The notes beneath the pieces are model-generated. The model was not told where the DNA came from. It saw only the letters and a program-made list of their open reading frames with translations, and ran no database searches. Both the position numbers and the translations under genes were made by a program. Positions 1 through 6,063 of a stretch of DNA of 9,938 nucleotides are shown here, piece by piece. Position 1 is the stretch's first letter. Each line of letters begins with the position of its first letter. Source of the stretch: Candidatus Thorarchaeota archaeon MP11T_1 (lineage in GTDB: Archaea; Asgardarchaeota; Thorarchaeia; Thorarchaeales; Thorarchaeaceae); the NCBI GenBank assembly GCA_002825515.1, contig PJET01000162.1, forward strand, positions 1-9,938, given 5' to 3'.

Positions 1-846
1 TGTGAGCGATAGTTGGTGTGCTACTAGGTCAGTAGAATTAAATTCTACATCCGGGAAACCAACTAGGATAAATCTCCCATTCTTCTTCAAGATATTCAAC
101 AGCAACCCCCAGTTGATCTTGTTGCTGGCGGTGCATAATAAAAGGTCAAAGCTGAACGCAGCCTGCCGCAATGCATCTTTATCGTTCGAAACAAGGAAGT
201 GGTCTGCTCCAAAAGCTAGTGCTTCCTTCTTCTTCCTTGGAGAGGAGGAGATTGCAGTGACTTCATAGTCTAAAGCGCGTGCGAATTGTAATGCTAGGTG
301 GCCTAAACCTCCCACACCAATAATGCCAATCTTCTGCTTTTCTTCGGTTGCATATGAACGAAGTGGTGAATAGACTGTAATCCCAGCGCACATGAGCACA
401 GCAGCCACTTCGGAGGGCATAGATTCCGGCAATGGGTAGGCAAAGCGACTATCCACTCTCACTGAGGATGAAAATCCGCCATACGGGACCCAGGTTCCTG
501 ATTGAACAATATCCATGCAAAGCTGTTCTTCACCCTGTAGGCACCACTTACACTTCTTGCATGAACTCCCCTGCCACCCGATGCCGACCCGGTCTCCTAA
601 TTCCAAATCAGATACCGCAGGACCTATAGCTGAAACATGACCCACGATCTCGTGACCGGGCACAAAGGGGAAGGCTGTTATTCCATAATAATCCTCAATG
701 GCGTGGATGTCGGTGTGACACAGACCACAGTGTGTGACTGAAACCCTTACATCGTGCTCGCCTAGTTTTGGTGTTGCATAGGTGAATGGCTCGAGCGGTT
801 GTCCCACACCTTTTGCTGCGTATCCAAAGTCCTTCTCAGAAGACAC
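1..846 (-). CDS. Zn-dependent alcohol dehydrogenase / aldehyde reductase, CAD/YahK type (3' end cut by window)
   Basis: Probably an NADPH-dependent cytosolic zinc alcohol dehydrogenase that interconverts aldehydes and primary alcohols. I translated the minus strand by hand: 282 codons, all open, with the C-terminus missing (relatives have about 340-350 residues). The catalytic zinc ligands are Cys40 in HCGLCH, His65 in PGHE, and Cys153 in MCAG. The structural zinc is held by Cys96, Cys99, Cys102 and Cys110. The Rossmann fold follows, with GVGGLG at 177-182. At the end of the second beta strand the protein has serines (AISSS, 198-202) instead of an acidic residue, which in this family goes with NADP(H) preference. 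The GTG start at 846-844 was chosen because a perfect AGGAGGT lies seven bases upstream. It is divergent from the MoxR gene and its substrate cannot be read from the sequence. Confidence 0.93.
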   Translation of the reverse strand, partial: MSSEKDFGYAAKGVGQPLEPFTYATPKLGEHDVRVSVTHCGLCHTDIHAIEDYYGITAFPFVPGHEIVGHVSAIGPAVSDLELGDRVGIGWQGSSCKKCKWCLQGEEQLCMDIVQSGTWVPYGGFSSSVRVDSRFAYPLPESMPSEVAAVLMCAGITVYSPLRSYATEEKQKIGIIGVGGLGHLALQFARALDYEVTAISSSPRKKKEALAFGADHFLVSNDKDALRQAAFSFDLLLCTASNKINWGLLLNILKKNGRFILVGFPDVEFNSTDLVAHQLSLT

Positions 847-853
847 TCAAAAG

Positions 854-860
854 ACCTCCT
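854..860 (-). promoter_or_regulatory. Shine-Dalgarno site of the alcohol dehydrogenase
   Basis: AGGAGGT on the minus strand, seven bases before the GTG at 846-844. It fixes this GTG as the start. I could not find a convincing TATA box for this gene in the 870-910 region. Confidence 0.8.
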
Positions 861-935
861 GTGTTCGGTTACCCTCCTCAGATTTCTATCTTTCTAGCAA
901 TCTCCTCGACATCATTGGTGGCTAACCATCTCTTT

Positions 936-957
936 TAACCAACTCATAACTTGGTTA
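936..957. repeat. Inverted repeat TAACCAA-N8-TTGGTTA in divergent promoter region
   Basis: Perfect 7-base arms at 936-942 and 951-957, separated by 8 bases. A further TAACCA copy lies at 923-928, in the same orientation as the left arm and 13 bases upstream of it. The cluster lies between the divergent dehydrogenase and MoxR genes, about 40 bases upstream of the MoxR TATA box. It could be an operator for a dimeric regulator; there is no T-run, so a terminator is less likely. An AT-rich 7-base match of this kind can also occur by chance. Confidence 0.4.
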
Positions 958-996
958 GTAACCCTTATCACACCAGTCAGCAAAATTGAGAGTAGA

Positions 997-1003
997 TTAT
1001 ATA
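997..1003 (+). promoter_or_regulatory. Archaeal TATA box for the MoxR-VWA operon
   Basis: TTATATA at 997-1003. The expected transcription start about 25 bases on is near 1025-1028, giving a short leader of about 20 bases that contains the Shine-Dalgarno site at 1033-1039. Box and start codon are consistently spaced for an archaeal promoter. Confidence 0.6.
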
Positions 1004-1032
1004 CCCTACAATCATACTCCCTACTAGTTACG

Positions 1033-1039
1033 AAGGGGG
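1033..1039 (+). promoter_or_regulatory. Shine-Dalgarno site of the MoxR gene
   Basis: AAGGGGG seven bases before the TTG at 1047. This supports the TTG over the in-frame ATG at 1059, which would be 19 bases away. Confidence 0.6.
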
Positions 1040-1046
1040 CATTGTT

Positions 1047-1955
1047 TTGCAGAGAGAGATGAAACTTTTCAAAGAGGCTTTTGATGAGCGAGTTAAGGCT
1101 GCTGTTTCTGAAGATGTTAAGATTGTACTCAAAGAGCAATACGCTGACGCTTTTGGAGTACTCACTGACTGCGAGAATGCAGACCTCATACCTGGAATAA
1201 TAGGACCACCTGGCACTGGAAAGACTCTTCTTTTGCGAGCTTATGCAAAGAAAAGTGGGAGAGAGCTTTATTGGATCACAGGCGATGAAGGTGTGAGACC
1301 CTCTCATCTTACTGGTGCGTTCAACCCGAGTATAGTGCTGAACAAAGGCTTCACACTTGAGGCATTTGAGCCCGGTCCTTTGTTGAAGAGTATGGTCTTT
1401 GGTGGGGTCTTTGGTCTCAACGAGGGTAATCGTCTCAGTGAGTATGTACAGAATTCACTACTAGACCCTTTTGAAGAACGTTCAATCAATGTTCAGAGGT
1501 TAGGTAGAATACGTGCGAATGACGGATTCTTCCCTGTCTTGACCATGAATCCGGAAGAGATGAGCGGTGCGCATAGACTGAGTGAGGCACTAAGAGACCG
1601 GATTCGGGTATGGATACGTCTTGGATATCCACGCAAGGAAACTGAAATTGAGATTGTTAAAATGAACTGTCCTGAGTACAAGCTCACAGATGCAGTTCTC
1701 GAGAAAGTGTATGGACTTGTTTCCTCCACACGGGTTAACACTGACATAGAGATTCCAGCGAGTATCAGGGCGGGAATTTCCATATCACGACTCGCAGCTG
1801 AGATGACAAAGCGGATGAAGGAAAAAACTATCTCACATTCCACACTGTCAAAGGCGGCAACCTATGTGCTAGTAGGGGCGCTACGGTTTAGGCCGGGTAT
1901 AGATCCTGAGCCTGCAGTCAACTCAATAGTACGGAGGAATTTGGGAGTTAGTTGA
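1047..1955 (+). CDS. MoxR-type AAA+ ATPase partner of a VWA protein
   Basis: A 302-residue cytosolic AAA+ ATPase of the MoxR group, expected to use ATP hydrolysis to remodel or activate a client together with a VWA protein, as RavA/ViaA, NorQ/NorD and CbbQ/CbbO do. Walker A is GPPGTGKT at 53-60. The Walker B region, GGVFGLNEGNR (119-129), has Asn125 where Asp is usual, but keeps the catalytic Glu126. Sensor 1 is Asn168 in TMNPE. The arginine-finger region LSEALRDRIR (178-187) is present, and the C-terminal helical lid follows from about 195. The TTG start was chosen for its Shine-Dalgarno site; the in-frame ATG at 1059 would remove four residues. The stop is one base before the VWA gene, so the two are surely co-transcribed. 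The family is certain, the client unknown. Confidence 0.93.
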   Translation: MQREMKLFKEAFDERVKAAVSEDVKIVLKEQYADAFGVLTDCENADLIPGIIGPPGTGKTLLLRAYAKKSGRELYWITGDEGVRPSHLTGAFNPSIVLNKGFTLEAFEPGPLLKSMVFGGVFGLNEGNRLSEYVQNSLLDPFEERSINVQRLGRIRANDGFFPVLTMNPEEMSGAHRLSEALRDRIRVWIRLGYPRKETEIEIVKMNCPEYKLTDAVLEKVYGLVSSTRVNTDIEIPASIRAGISISRLAAEMTKRMKEKTISHSTLSKAATYVLVGALRFRPGIDPEPAVNSIVRRNLGVS

Positions 1956-1956
1956 G

Positions 1957-4506
1957 ATGGCTGCTCAGCCAAAGATTACTCCGGTACCCAGCAATGCCCC
2001 TCCATTTGCTCATGAGTTTACAAAGCGAATGCGTTCAAGAAAGGATGTAGCAAAGAAACCAAGTGTCCGTCAGACCCAATCGATTCCTCAGCTTCTATCT
2101 GCGAGATTCTTTCGGAATGGAAAGCTCACGCTTGAAGATTTTCTTGAAGCAGCTGTGTTTACAACATATCCTCCTGATCAAGACATTGCACGAGAAGTTG
2201 CAGAAGATATCCTTCTTGGGCGTGAAAAGATAGAACGACCAAAACTTACTGATAAGGAGCAAGAAGCTGTAGCAGCAGCATCTCAGAAACAGTCAGAAGC
2301 TCTTCAGAAAGTTGTGGACCAAATACGTCGAGAACAAGAATTGGCGAAAATCATCCAGCAAGAGAAAGTACAGGCTGGATACGATTATCTTCAAGACCTT
2401 CACAAGAATGGTGATCCTCAACTCTATGAAGCTGCGACTGATTATCTAACTGATGGGGATATAGTGCTTCGTGGCATAACAAGTAATCAAGAACTCAAAG
2501 AAACTGCGGGTTCGATGTTGTTAGATAAAGCAGGTGTTCTTACTTCTCAAGACATTAAGAATTCTCAGACTCTTGATGTCTTAGATGAAGTCTGTAATAT
2601 CTCAAATGCCGCAGAACAAATTGCAGCAAAAGCTCTTCGCGGAGACAGTGACGTTAAACAAGAATTCTCTGATTTGGCAAGAAGAGATTCAACAACTGCT
2701 GCTAGAGCACTCCGACACATCGAAGAAATGGAAACATTGGACGACCAAACTAGAGAATCATTAGATCAAACCCTTCAAGAAAATCTGTCTGATTTGAGTG
2801 AAACAGCTGATTATGCTGCAGAAATGAAACGACTACCTGATAATCTGAATGAACATATTCAAAATGCACCGAATAAGTACTCACTGAGTGATGCTGCTGC
2901 ATTTGCTGATAAAATCAAGAAACACACTGGACAAGATATCATGGATGAACTCCTTAAAGCATATGATGAGCAATATGAAAATGGAGGTCATAATAATGTG
3001 GACCTGCGACAGTTGTCTGACACAGCTCGTGACAATAAAAGCTGGGACAATCTACTCCAGAAAGAAACTGAGTCATTAATTCAAGACGCAAATGCACGTT
3101 CATCTCCATCTGATTTTCTGAGATCTCTTGTGGCTCAAGGAATGGGATTTGGTGTTGAGTTACCAAGTAGTCATACTCAGCAGGAATGGAGCAATGCTAT
3201 GCAGAAATTTGCAGATACAGCTTGTGATACATCGCCTACTAAAACTCACCTTCGGAATACAGTGAAGCAACTTTCTCGAATGGGCCAAATTCCATCAAAA
3301 GAATCAATCAAGAAGGCTGGAGAACGGTTAGGTATGTCTGAAGCAGAAATCTTAGAACTCCTAAATCCATCGTATGAGGTCATCAAGAAACTAATTGAGA
3401 CTGGAGTATCAGATTTCGATAGGCTTCATAATCTCATATCTGCAGCTGGTCTCTCACATCAACAACTCCAACAACTTGCTGATATGGCTGCGGAGAAAGG
3501 GAACCAGAGTGCGCTGGGTGCAATCGCTCATGAAGACCTTCATGCAGCACTTGGTACGGGTGCGCAAGGTTACGGAACCCGAAGATTCGGTCAAGGCTAT
3601 GGAGCTGGTAGCGGCAATGGTTCTCAACCATATGACAAAAACCGTGCAGATATGGCTTTTGGAGGTTTATTAGGAGGACAAGCGACAAACATAGTTCGAT
3701 TATGGTATAGCTATAGAGATCAGCTACCAGATGAGCTCAAACAGAAGCTCAGGGAAATAGCTAGAAGATTATTGATCGACCTCGGTATGCGGTATGCTAG
3801 ACAAACGATGGGTAGCAGTATGCTCGGAGGGATTCAAGAATCCACTACAGTGAGACCATTCAAGATAGGCGATGACATGGATCTTATAGATTTAGAAGAA
3901 ACAATCGACTCATTGCTCACTCAAGGTCGTACTAACTTCAAGATTTTAGAAACCTCAGATTTTCTAGTGACTGAAACATATCAAGGCCATCGAGCATTCT
4001 ATTGGGCTCTTGATAAAAGTGGTTCAATGAATTCTGCTGAGAAATTAGGTATGTTAGCAATTTCAGTAATGGCAGGTCTCTATGGAATAAAACGTGACGA
4101 CTTTGGAGTAGTTCTGTTTGATAGCGTTACTCACGTTGTAAAGAGCATCGCTGAGAAGAATGTTTCAGTAGATAAGGTTGCAACAGACCTGCTTGACGCA
4201 CGGGCTGGAGGAGGTACAGGCGGTGCTGAATCATTAAGACTTGCGCTTCAAAACTTTGAGGAAACCCGAGCGAAGGAAAAAATACTAGTGTTTTCCACTG
4301 ATATGTATCTAAGTGACCAAGCTGTCTGCGAACAGCTTGCAGAAAGAATGAAACCTCTTGGTATCAAGATGATTATTCTTGTTCCAAAATCCTCCTATAA
4401 TCCGCATGCTGCTGATAATCTAGCAAAGAAATCACATGGCGTGGTCTTAGATATTGCATCAATAGATGAATTACCAGCAAAACTCCTTCGAGTAACTAAT
4501 TATTAA
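1957..4506 (+). CDS. Large helical protein with C-terminal von Willebrand A domain (MoxR partner)
   Basis: An 849-residue protein that probably forms the client adaptor of the MoxR ATPase encoded one base upstream. There is no signal peptide or membrane segment, so it should be cytosolic. Residues 1-100 are basic and then mixed; about 95-150 is rich in Q, E, K and A and likely coiled coil; 150-520 is almost entirely helical, acidic and unlike anything I recognise. A glycine-rich flexible stretch covers about 532-570, followed by a helical segment and a VRPFKIGDDMD stretch (632-642) of the kind that precedes archaeal VWA domains. The VWA domain runs from about 680 to the end with a complete MIDAS metal site: DKSGS (686-690), Thr754 in GGGTGG and Asp782 in STD. 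GGGAG at 1943-1947 may serve as ribosome site. The VWA call is firm; the N-terminal 520 residues have no assigned function. Confidence 0.93.
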   Translation: MAAQPKITPVPSNAPPFAHEFTKRMRSRKDVAKKPSVRQTQSIPQLLSARFFRNGKLTLEDFLEAAVFTTYPPDQDIAREVAEDILLGREKIERPKLTDKEQEAVAAASQKQSEALQKVVDQIRREQELAKIIQQEKVQAGYDYLQDLHKNGDPQLYEAATDYLTDGDIVLRGITSNQELKETAGSMLLDKAGVLTSQDIKNSQTLDVLDEVCNISNAAEQIAAKALRGDSDVKQEFSDLARRDSTTAARALRHIEEMETLDDQTRESLDQTLQENLSDLSETADYAAEMKRLPDNLNEHIQNAPNKYSLSDAAAFADKIKKHTGQDIMDELLKAYDEQYENGGHNNVDLRQLSDTARDNKSWDNLLQKETESLIQDANARSSPSDFLRSLVAQGMGFGVELPSSHTQQEWSNAMQKFADTACDTSPTKTHLRNTVKQLSRMGQIPSKESIKKAGERLGMSEAEILELLNPSYEVIKKLIETGVSDFDRLHNLISAAGLSHQQLQQLADMAAEKGNQSALGAIAHEDLHAALGTGAQGYGTRRFGQGYGAGSGNGSQPYDKNRADMAFGGLLGGQATNIVRLWYSYRDQLPDELKQKLREIARRLLIDLGMRYARQTMGSSMLGGIQESTTVRPFKIGDDMDLIDLEETIDSLLTQGRTNFKILETSDFLVTETYQGHRAFYWALDKSGSMNSAEKLGMLAISVMAGLYGIKRDDFGVVLFDSVTHVVKSIAEKNVSVDKVATDLLDARAGGGTGGAESLRLALQNFEETRAKEKILVFSTDMYLSDQAVCEQLAERMKPLGIKMIILVPKSSYNPHAADNLAKKSHGVVLDIASIDELPAKLLRVTNY

Positions 4507-4510
4507 TTAA
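4503..4510. other. Back-to-back stop codons in palindrome TTAATTAA
   Basis: The VWA gene stops with TAA at 4504-4506 and the opposing gene stops with TAA on the minus strand at 4509-4507. The two stop codons touch, within an 8-base palindrome, leaving no intergenic base. Any terminator of either transcript must therefore lie inside the other gene. Confidence 0.9.
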
Positions 4511-5313
4511 AGCGGAGAATAGCCTGCTTTCTCCGTTAGAGATTTGTCTTTGCTCTCGCAAACCCAGAATTTGTATGCGCAGATGTAATCTTCAGTTCCT
4601 CGGAGATCAATAAGTCGTGAACTAAACAACCTTCTCATCAATCTCATATATCTAAAAAAGGGGTCTCCCGGTGGTACAACTTCAGCGATACAATTGATTT
4701 GGTAGCTCTGATTTTGTGGTGCTAATTGTTGTGTCCAAAAGAAATTCAAACTCACACGTGGGTCTCGTTGAATATTCTGATAGGTGACATCACCGTACAT
4801 CTCAACTGCGCCAAATCTAAAACGATCGATCTTTTTGTCATCCAGCATTATTTTCTGGTACAGCTCAATTCGCTCTTCTATAGTTTCACTGAATGCCCTA
4901 CCTTGAAATGAAAGTTCTGCACCTTCTAGCTCAAGTATCATGTCATCAAGAGCCTCATCAGTGAGAGTCAATCGAATTAACTTCTTTGCAGAATTTATTG
5001 GGAAAATACCTGTTGCATTTTGTGTCGAAATTGTAGGTTTCATTAATGTATCTTCATAAAGTCTACGGATCTTTTCACCAGCATCTTGAGCTCCTTCGAG
5101 AGTGTTCACAATGGCTTCATAAATTACATCTGGAATTGCATTTAATGGAAAAGATACCTCGAGTCCACTAAGAGCAATATCGATCTTTCTCAACTCGCGA
5201 TCAATGAACTTGATTCTGGTTGGTTTCACATCCGACAATGGATACACACCGTGAGTGTTTTTTAGATGCCTTGAGTTCTGGATTATTGCCTTCTGGCTGG
5301 TTTCATTTCCCAT
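4507..5313 (-). CDS. Protein of unknown function with an internal tandem duplication
   Basis: A 268-residue soluble protein I do not recognise. There is no signal peptide, membrane segment or catalytic motif. Two related segments stand out. The first (about 19-88) opens with NTHGVYP (19-25), the second (about 99-165) with NATGIFP (99-105). Both then carry a basic patch, an Asp-x-x-Leu element (D38, D119) and a G-x-E-x-SF-like element (LEVSF 51-55, AELSF 132-136), at offsets of 80-81 residues. The C-terminal third (about 166-268) is different, with YGDVTYQNIQRDPRVSLNF at 173-191, which faintly recalls beta-strand segments of FMN-binding split barrels, though I would not assign that. The ATG at 5313 is chosen because a stop-free extension has no better start. 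The gene is divergent from the gelsolin-like gene across 65 bases containing a palindrome, and its 3' end abuts the VWA gene. Confidence 0.8.
   Translation of the reverse strand: MGNETSQKAIIQNSRHLKNTHGVYPLSDVKPTRIKFIDRELRKIDIALSGLEVSFPLNAIPDVIYEAIVNTLEGAQDAGEKIRRLYEDTLMKPTISTQNATGIFPINSAKKLIRLTLTDEALDDMILELEGAELSFQGRAFSETIEERIELYQKIMLDDKKIDRFRFGAVEMYGDVTYQNIQRDPRVSLNFFWTQQLAPQNQSYQINCIAEVVPPGDPFFRYMRLMRRLFSSRLIDLRGTEDYICAYKFWVCESKDKSLTEKAGYSPL
4819..5259 (-). repeat. Coding sequence of an internal protein duplication
   Basis: The segment encoding residues 19-88 (5259 to 5050) and that encoding 99-165 (5019 to 4819) give related proteins: matched Asn-x-x-Gly-[Val/Ile]-aromatic-Pro openings, then Arg33/Arg114, Asp38/Asp119, Gly50/Gly131, Ser54-Phe55/Ser135-Phe136. 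The offset is a steady 80-81 residues. The DNA itself is no longer visibly repeated, so the duplication is old. Confidence 0.55.
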
Positions 5314-5315
5314 AT

Positions 5316-5335
5316 GACATATTTAACGATATGTC
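5316..5335. promoter_or_regulatory. Perfect palindrome GACATAT-N6-ATATGTC, candidate operator
   Basis: Arms at 5316-5322 and 5329-5335, spacer TTAACG. It starts two bases upstream of the ATG of the minus-strand orphan gene (5313) and covers the AT-rich box ATATTTAA (5319-5326), which is the best TATA candidate for the gelsolin-like gene at 5379. A dimeric regulator bound here would block that TATA box and the 5' end of the opposite gene. The winged-helix protein at 5748 is an obvious but unproven candidate; I saw no second copy of the arms at its own promoter. Confidence 0.5.
5319..5326 (+). promoter_or_regulatory. Candidate TATA box for the gelsolin-like gene
   Basis: ATATTTAA. Transcription would begin near 5348-5350, giving a leader of about 30 bases to the ATG at 5379. 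It is entirely inside the palindrome at 5316-5335. Confidence 0.45.
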
Positions 5336-5378
5336 GTTCCTGTGATACTCACTGAAAAAGCCTCATAAGAGAATCTGT

Positions 5379-5699
5379 ATGTCAATGTTCCAAAGTTATA
5401 TGTTACAAGGTTTGAGCGACATGGTTGAAGCATTCGAGATTGACTCAGAAGCTAAATTGATTGAGTCAAAAAACGAAATTGTTGAGGTGGATACACACAA
5501 AGTGCTTGTCTTTGTTGTCCATGAGAACAAGACCGTTTACCTTTGGAGGGGTAAGAATGCTGAAATCGTCACGAAGCTAATTGGCACACGAGTTGCAGCG
5601 AAACTGAGTCACACGTATCCTGATTACAGAATACGACCAATCTCAGAAGGGAATGAGCCAGCAGCATTTAAACATATAATTGGCAAGAAGCTAAAGTAA
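5379..5699 (+). CDS. Gelsolin-like single-domain protein
   Basis: A 106-residue cytosolic protein resembling one gelsolin repeat. A hydrophobic strand KVLVFVVHENK (41-51) leads into VYLWRGKNA (53-61), which matches the family's strand-turn pattern of the IYVWVGKN type. A long helix follows (about 62-80) and then SEGNEPAAFKHIIG (89-102), close to the EGxEPxxF motif that ends gelsolin repeats. The N-terminal 35 residues are predicted helical and not typical. Gelsolin repeats bind and sever actin in eukaryotes; one- and two-domain gelsolins that act on actin are known from Asgard archaea, so an actin role is plausible but inferred. The start is the first ATG; there is only a weak purine stretch before it, and the next in-frame ATG is at 5385. 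It precedes the regulator gene by 48 bases, possibly as a read-through operon. Confidence 0.65.
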   Translation: MSMFQSYMLQGLSDMVEAFEIDSEAKLIESKNEIVEVDTHKVLVFVVHENKTVYLWRGKNAEIVTKLIGTRVAAKLSHTYPDYRIRPISEGNEPAAFKHIIGKKLK

Positions 5700-5705
5700 T
5701 ATATT
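5698..5705 (+). promoter_or_regulatory. Candidate TATA box for the regulator-DDAH operon
   Basis: AATATATT, overlapping the gelsolin-like gene's stop codon (TAA at 5697-5699). The predicted start of transcription near 5727-5730 leaves about 20 bases before the ATG at 5748. A T-rich stretch at 5731-5739 just after could also end the upstream transcript, as archaeal oligo-T terminators do. So the regulator may be transcribed separately from the gelsolin-like gene. Confidence 0.4.
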
Positions 5706-5747
5706 CAATAACCAGAAAACACTTAGTTGCTTTTGTTTTCATTCTGA

Positions 5748-6053
5748 ATGGTGAAGTTTCTGAGCATAAATCGGCTTGCATATCTAAATTTGATTCGCAA
5801 TGTTAGGCGAGGTCTCGAAACTAGGACTCAGATCATAGACCAACTTGATACTGATAAGTGGGTAACGACTTCTGAGATTGCCAGATATGTAAACGTTACG
5901 TCCACTACTGTTCTTTACCATTTAAAGAACCTCGAGAGAGAAAGAATTGTGGAACGAAAACCTGAAGGGCATGGTTGGAGATTTGGTCCTTTTCAACAAA
6001 GTGATTTATCTCAATATCTTGAAACTAAACCCAGTAAAAAGAGAGAAAGATAG
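5748..6053 (+). CDS. Small winged helix-turn-helix transcriptional regulator
   Basis: A 101-residue DNA-binding protein of the ArsR/MarR-like winged-helix class. A first helix with a basic patch (about 15-33) is followed by the helix TTSEIARYVNV (40-50), the recognition helix TSTTVLYHLKNLERE (51-65), and a wing, IVERKPEGHGWRFG (67-80). The tail is basic (KPSKKRER). There is no ligand-binding domain and no cysteine pair, so it is probably not a metal sensor. The start is the first ATG with a plausible promoter; I see no clear Shine-Dalgarno site. It ends ten bases before the DDAH start, so it probably belongs to the same transcript and may control that gene or itself. The DNA-binding fold is confident, the target unknown. 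Confidence 0.85.
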   Translation: MVKFLSINRLAYLNLIRNVRRGLETRTQIIDQLDTDKWVTTSEIARYVNVTSTTVLYHLKNLERERIVERKPEGHGWRFGPFQQSDLSQYLETKPSKKRER

Positions 6054-6063
6054 ATGTAGTAAG

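Noticed and set aside
2..268. Plus-strand open frame of 88 residues
   Set aside because: It is antisense to the alcohol dehydrogenase, whose zinc and cofactor motifs are all intact on the other strand.
912..1307. Open frame of 131 residues on the minus strand
   Set aside because: It overlaps the MoxR gene, including its Walker A codons, and its translation has no family features; it is a shadow frame.
2888..3688. Three overlapping short open frames inside the VWA gene on both strands
   Set aside because: Shadows of the long frame; their translations are unbalanced in composition and have no start signals.
1047..4506. Magnesium or cobalt chelatase subunits I and D
   Set aside because: AAA+ plus VWA fits the general plan, but the ATPase and VWA layout is MoxR-like and no large chelatase subunit or tetrapyrrole gene is nearby.
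4780..4820. Pyridoxamine-phosphate-oxidase-like flavin domain in the orphan protein
   Set aside because: Only one short stretch (GDVTYQNIQRDPRVSLNF) is suggestive; the flavin-binding context and length are missing.
5947..6063. N-terminal extension of DDAH into the regulator gene
   Set aside because: The 39 extra residues overlap the well-supported winged-helix gene and do not fit the DDAH N-terminus; the ATG at 6064 does.
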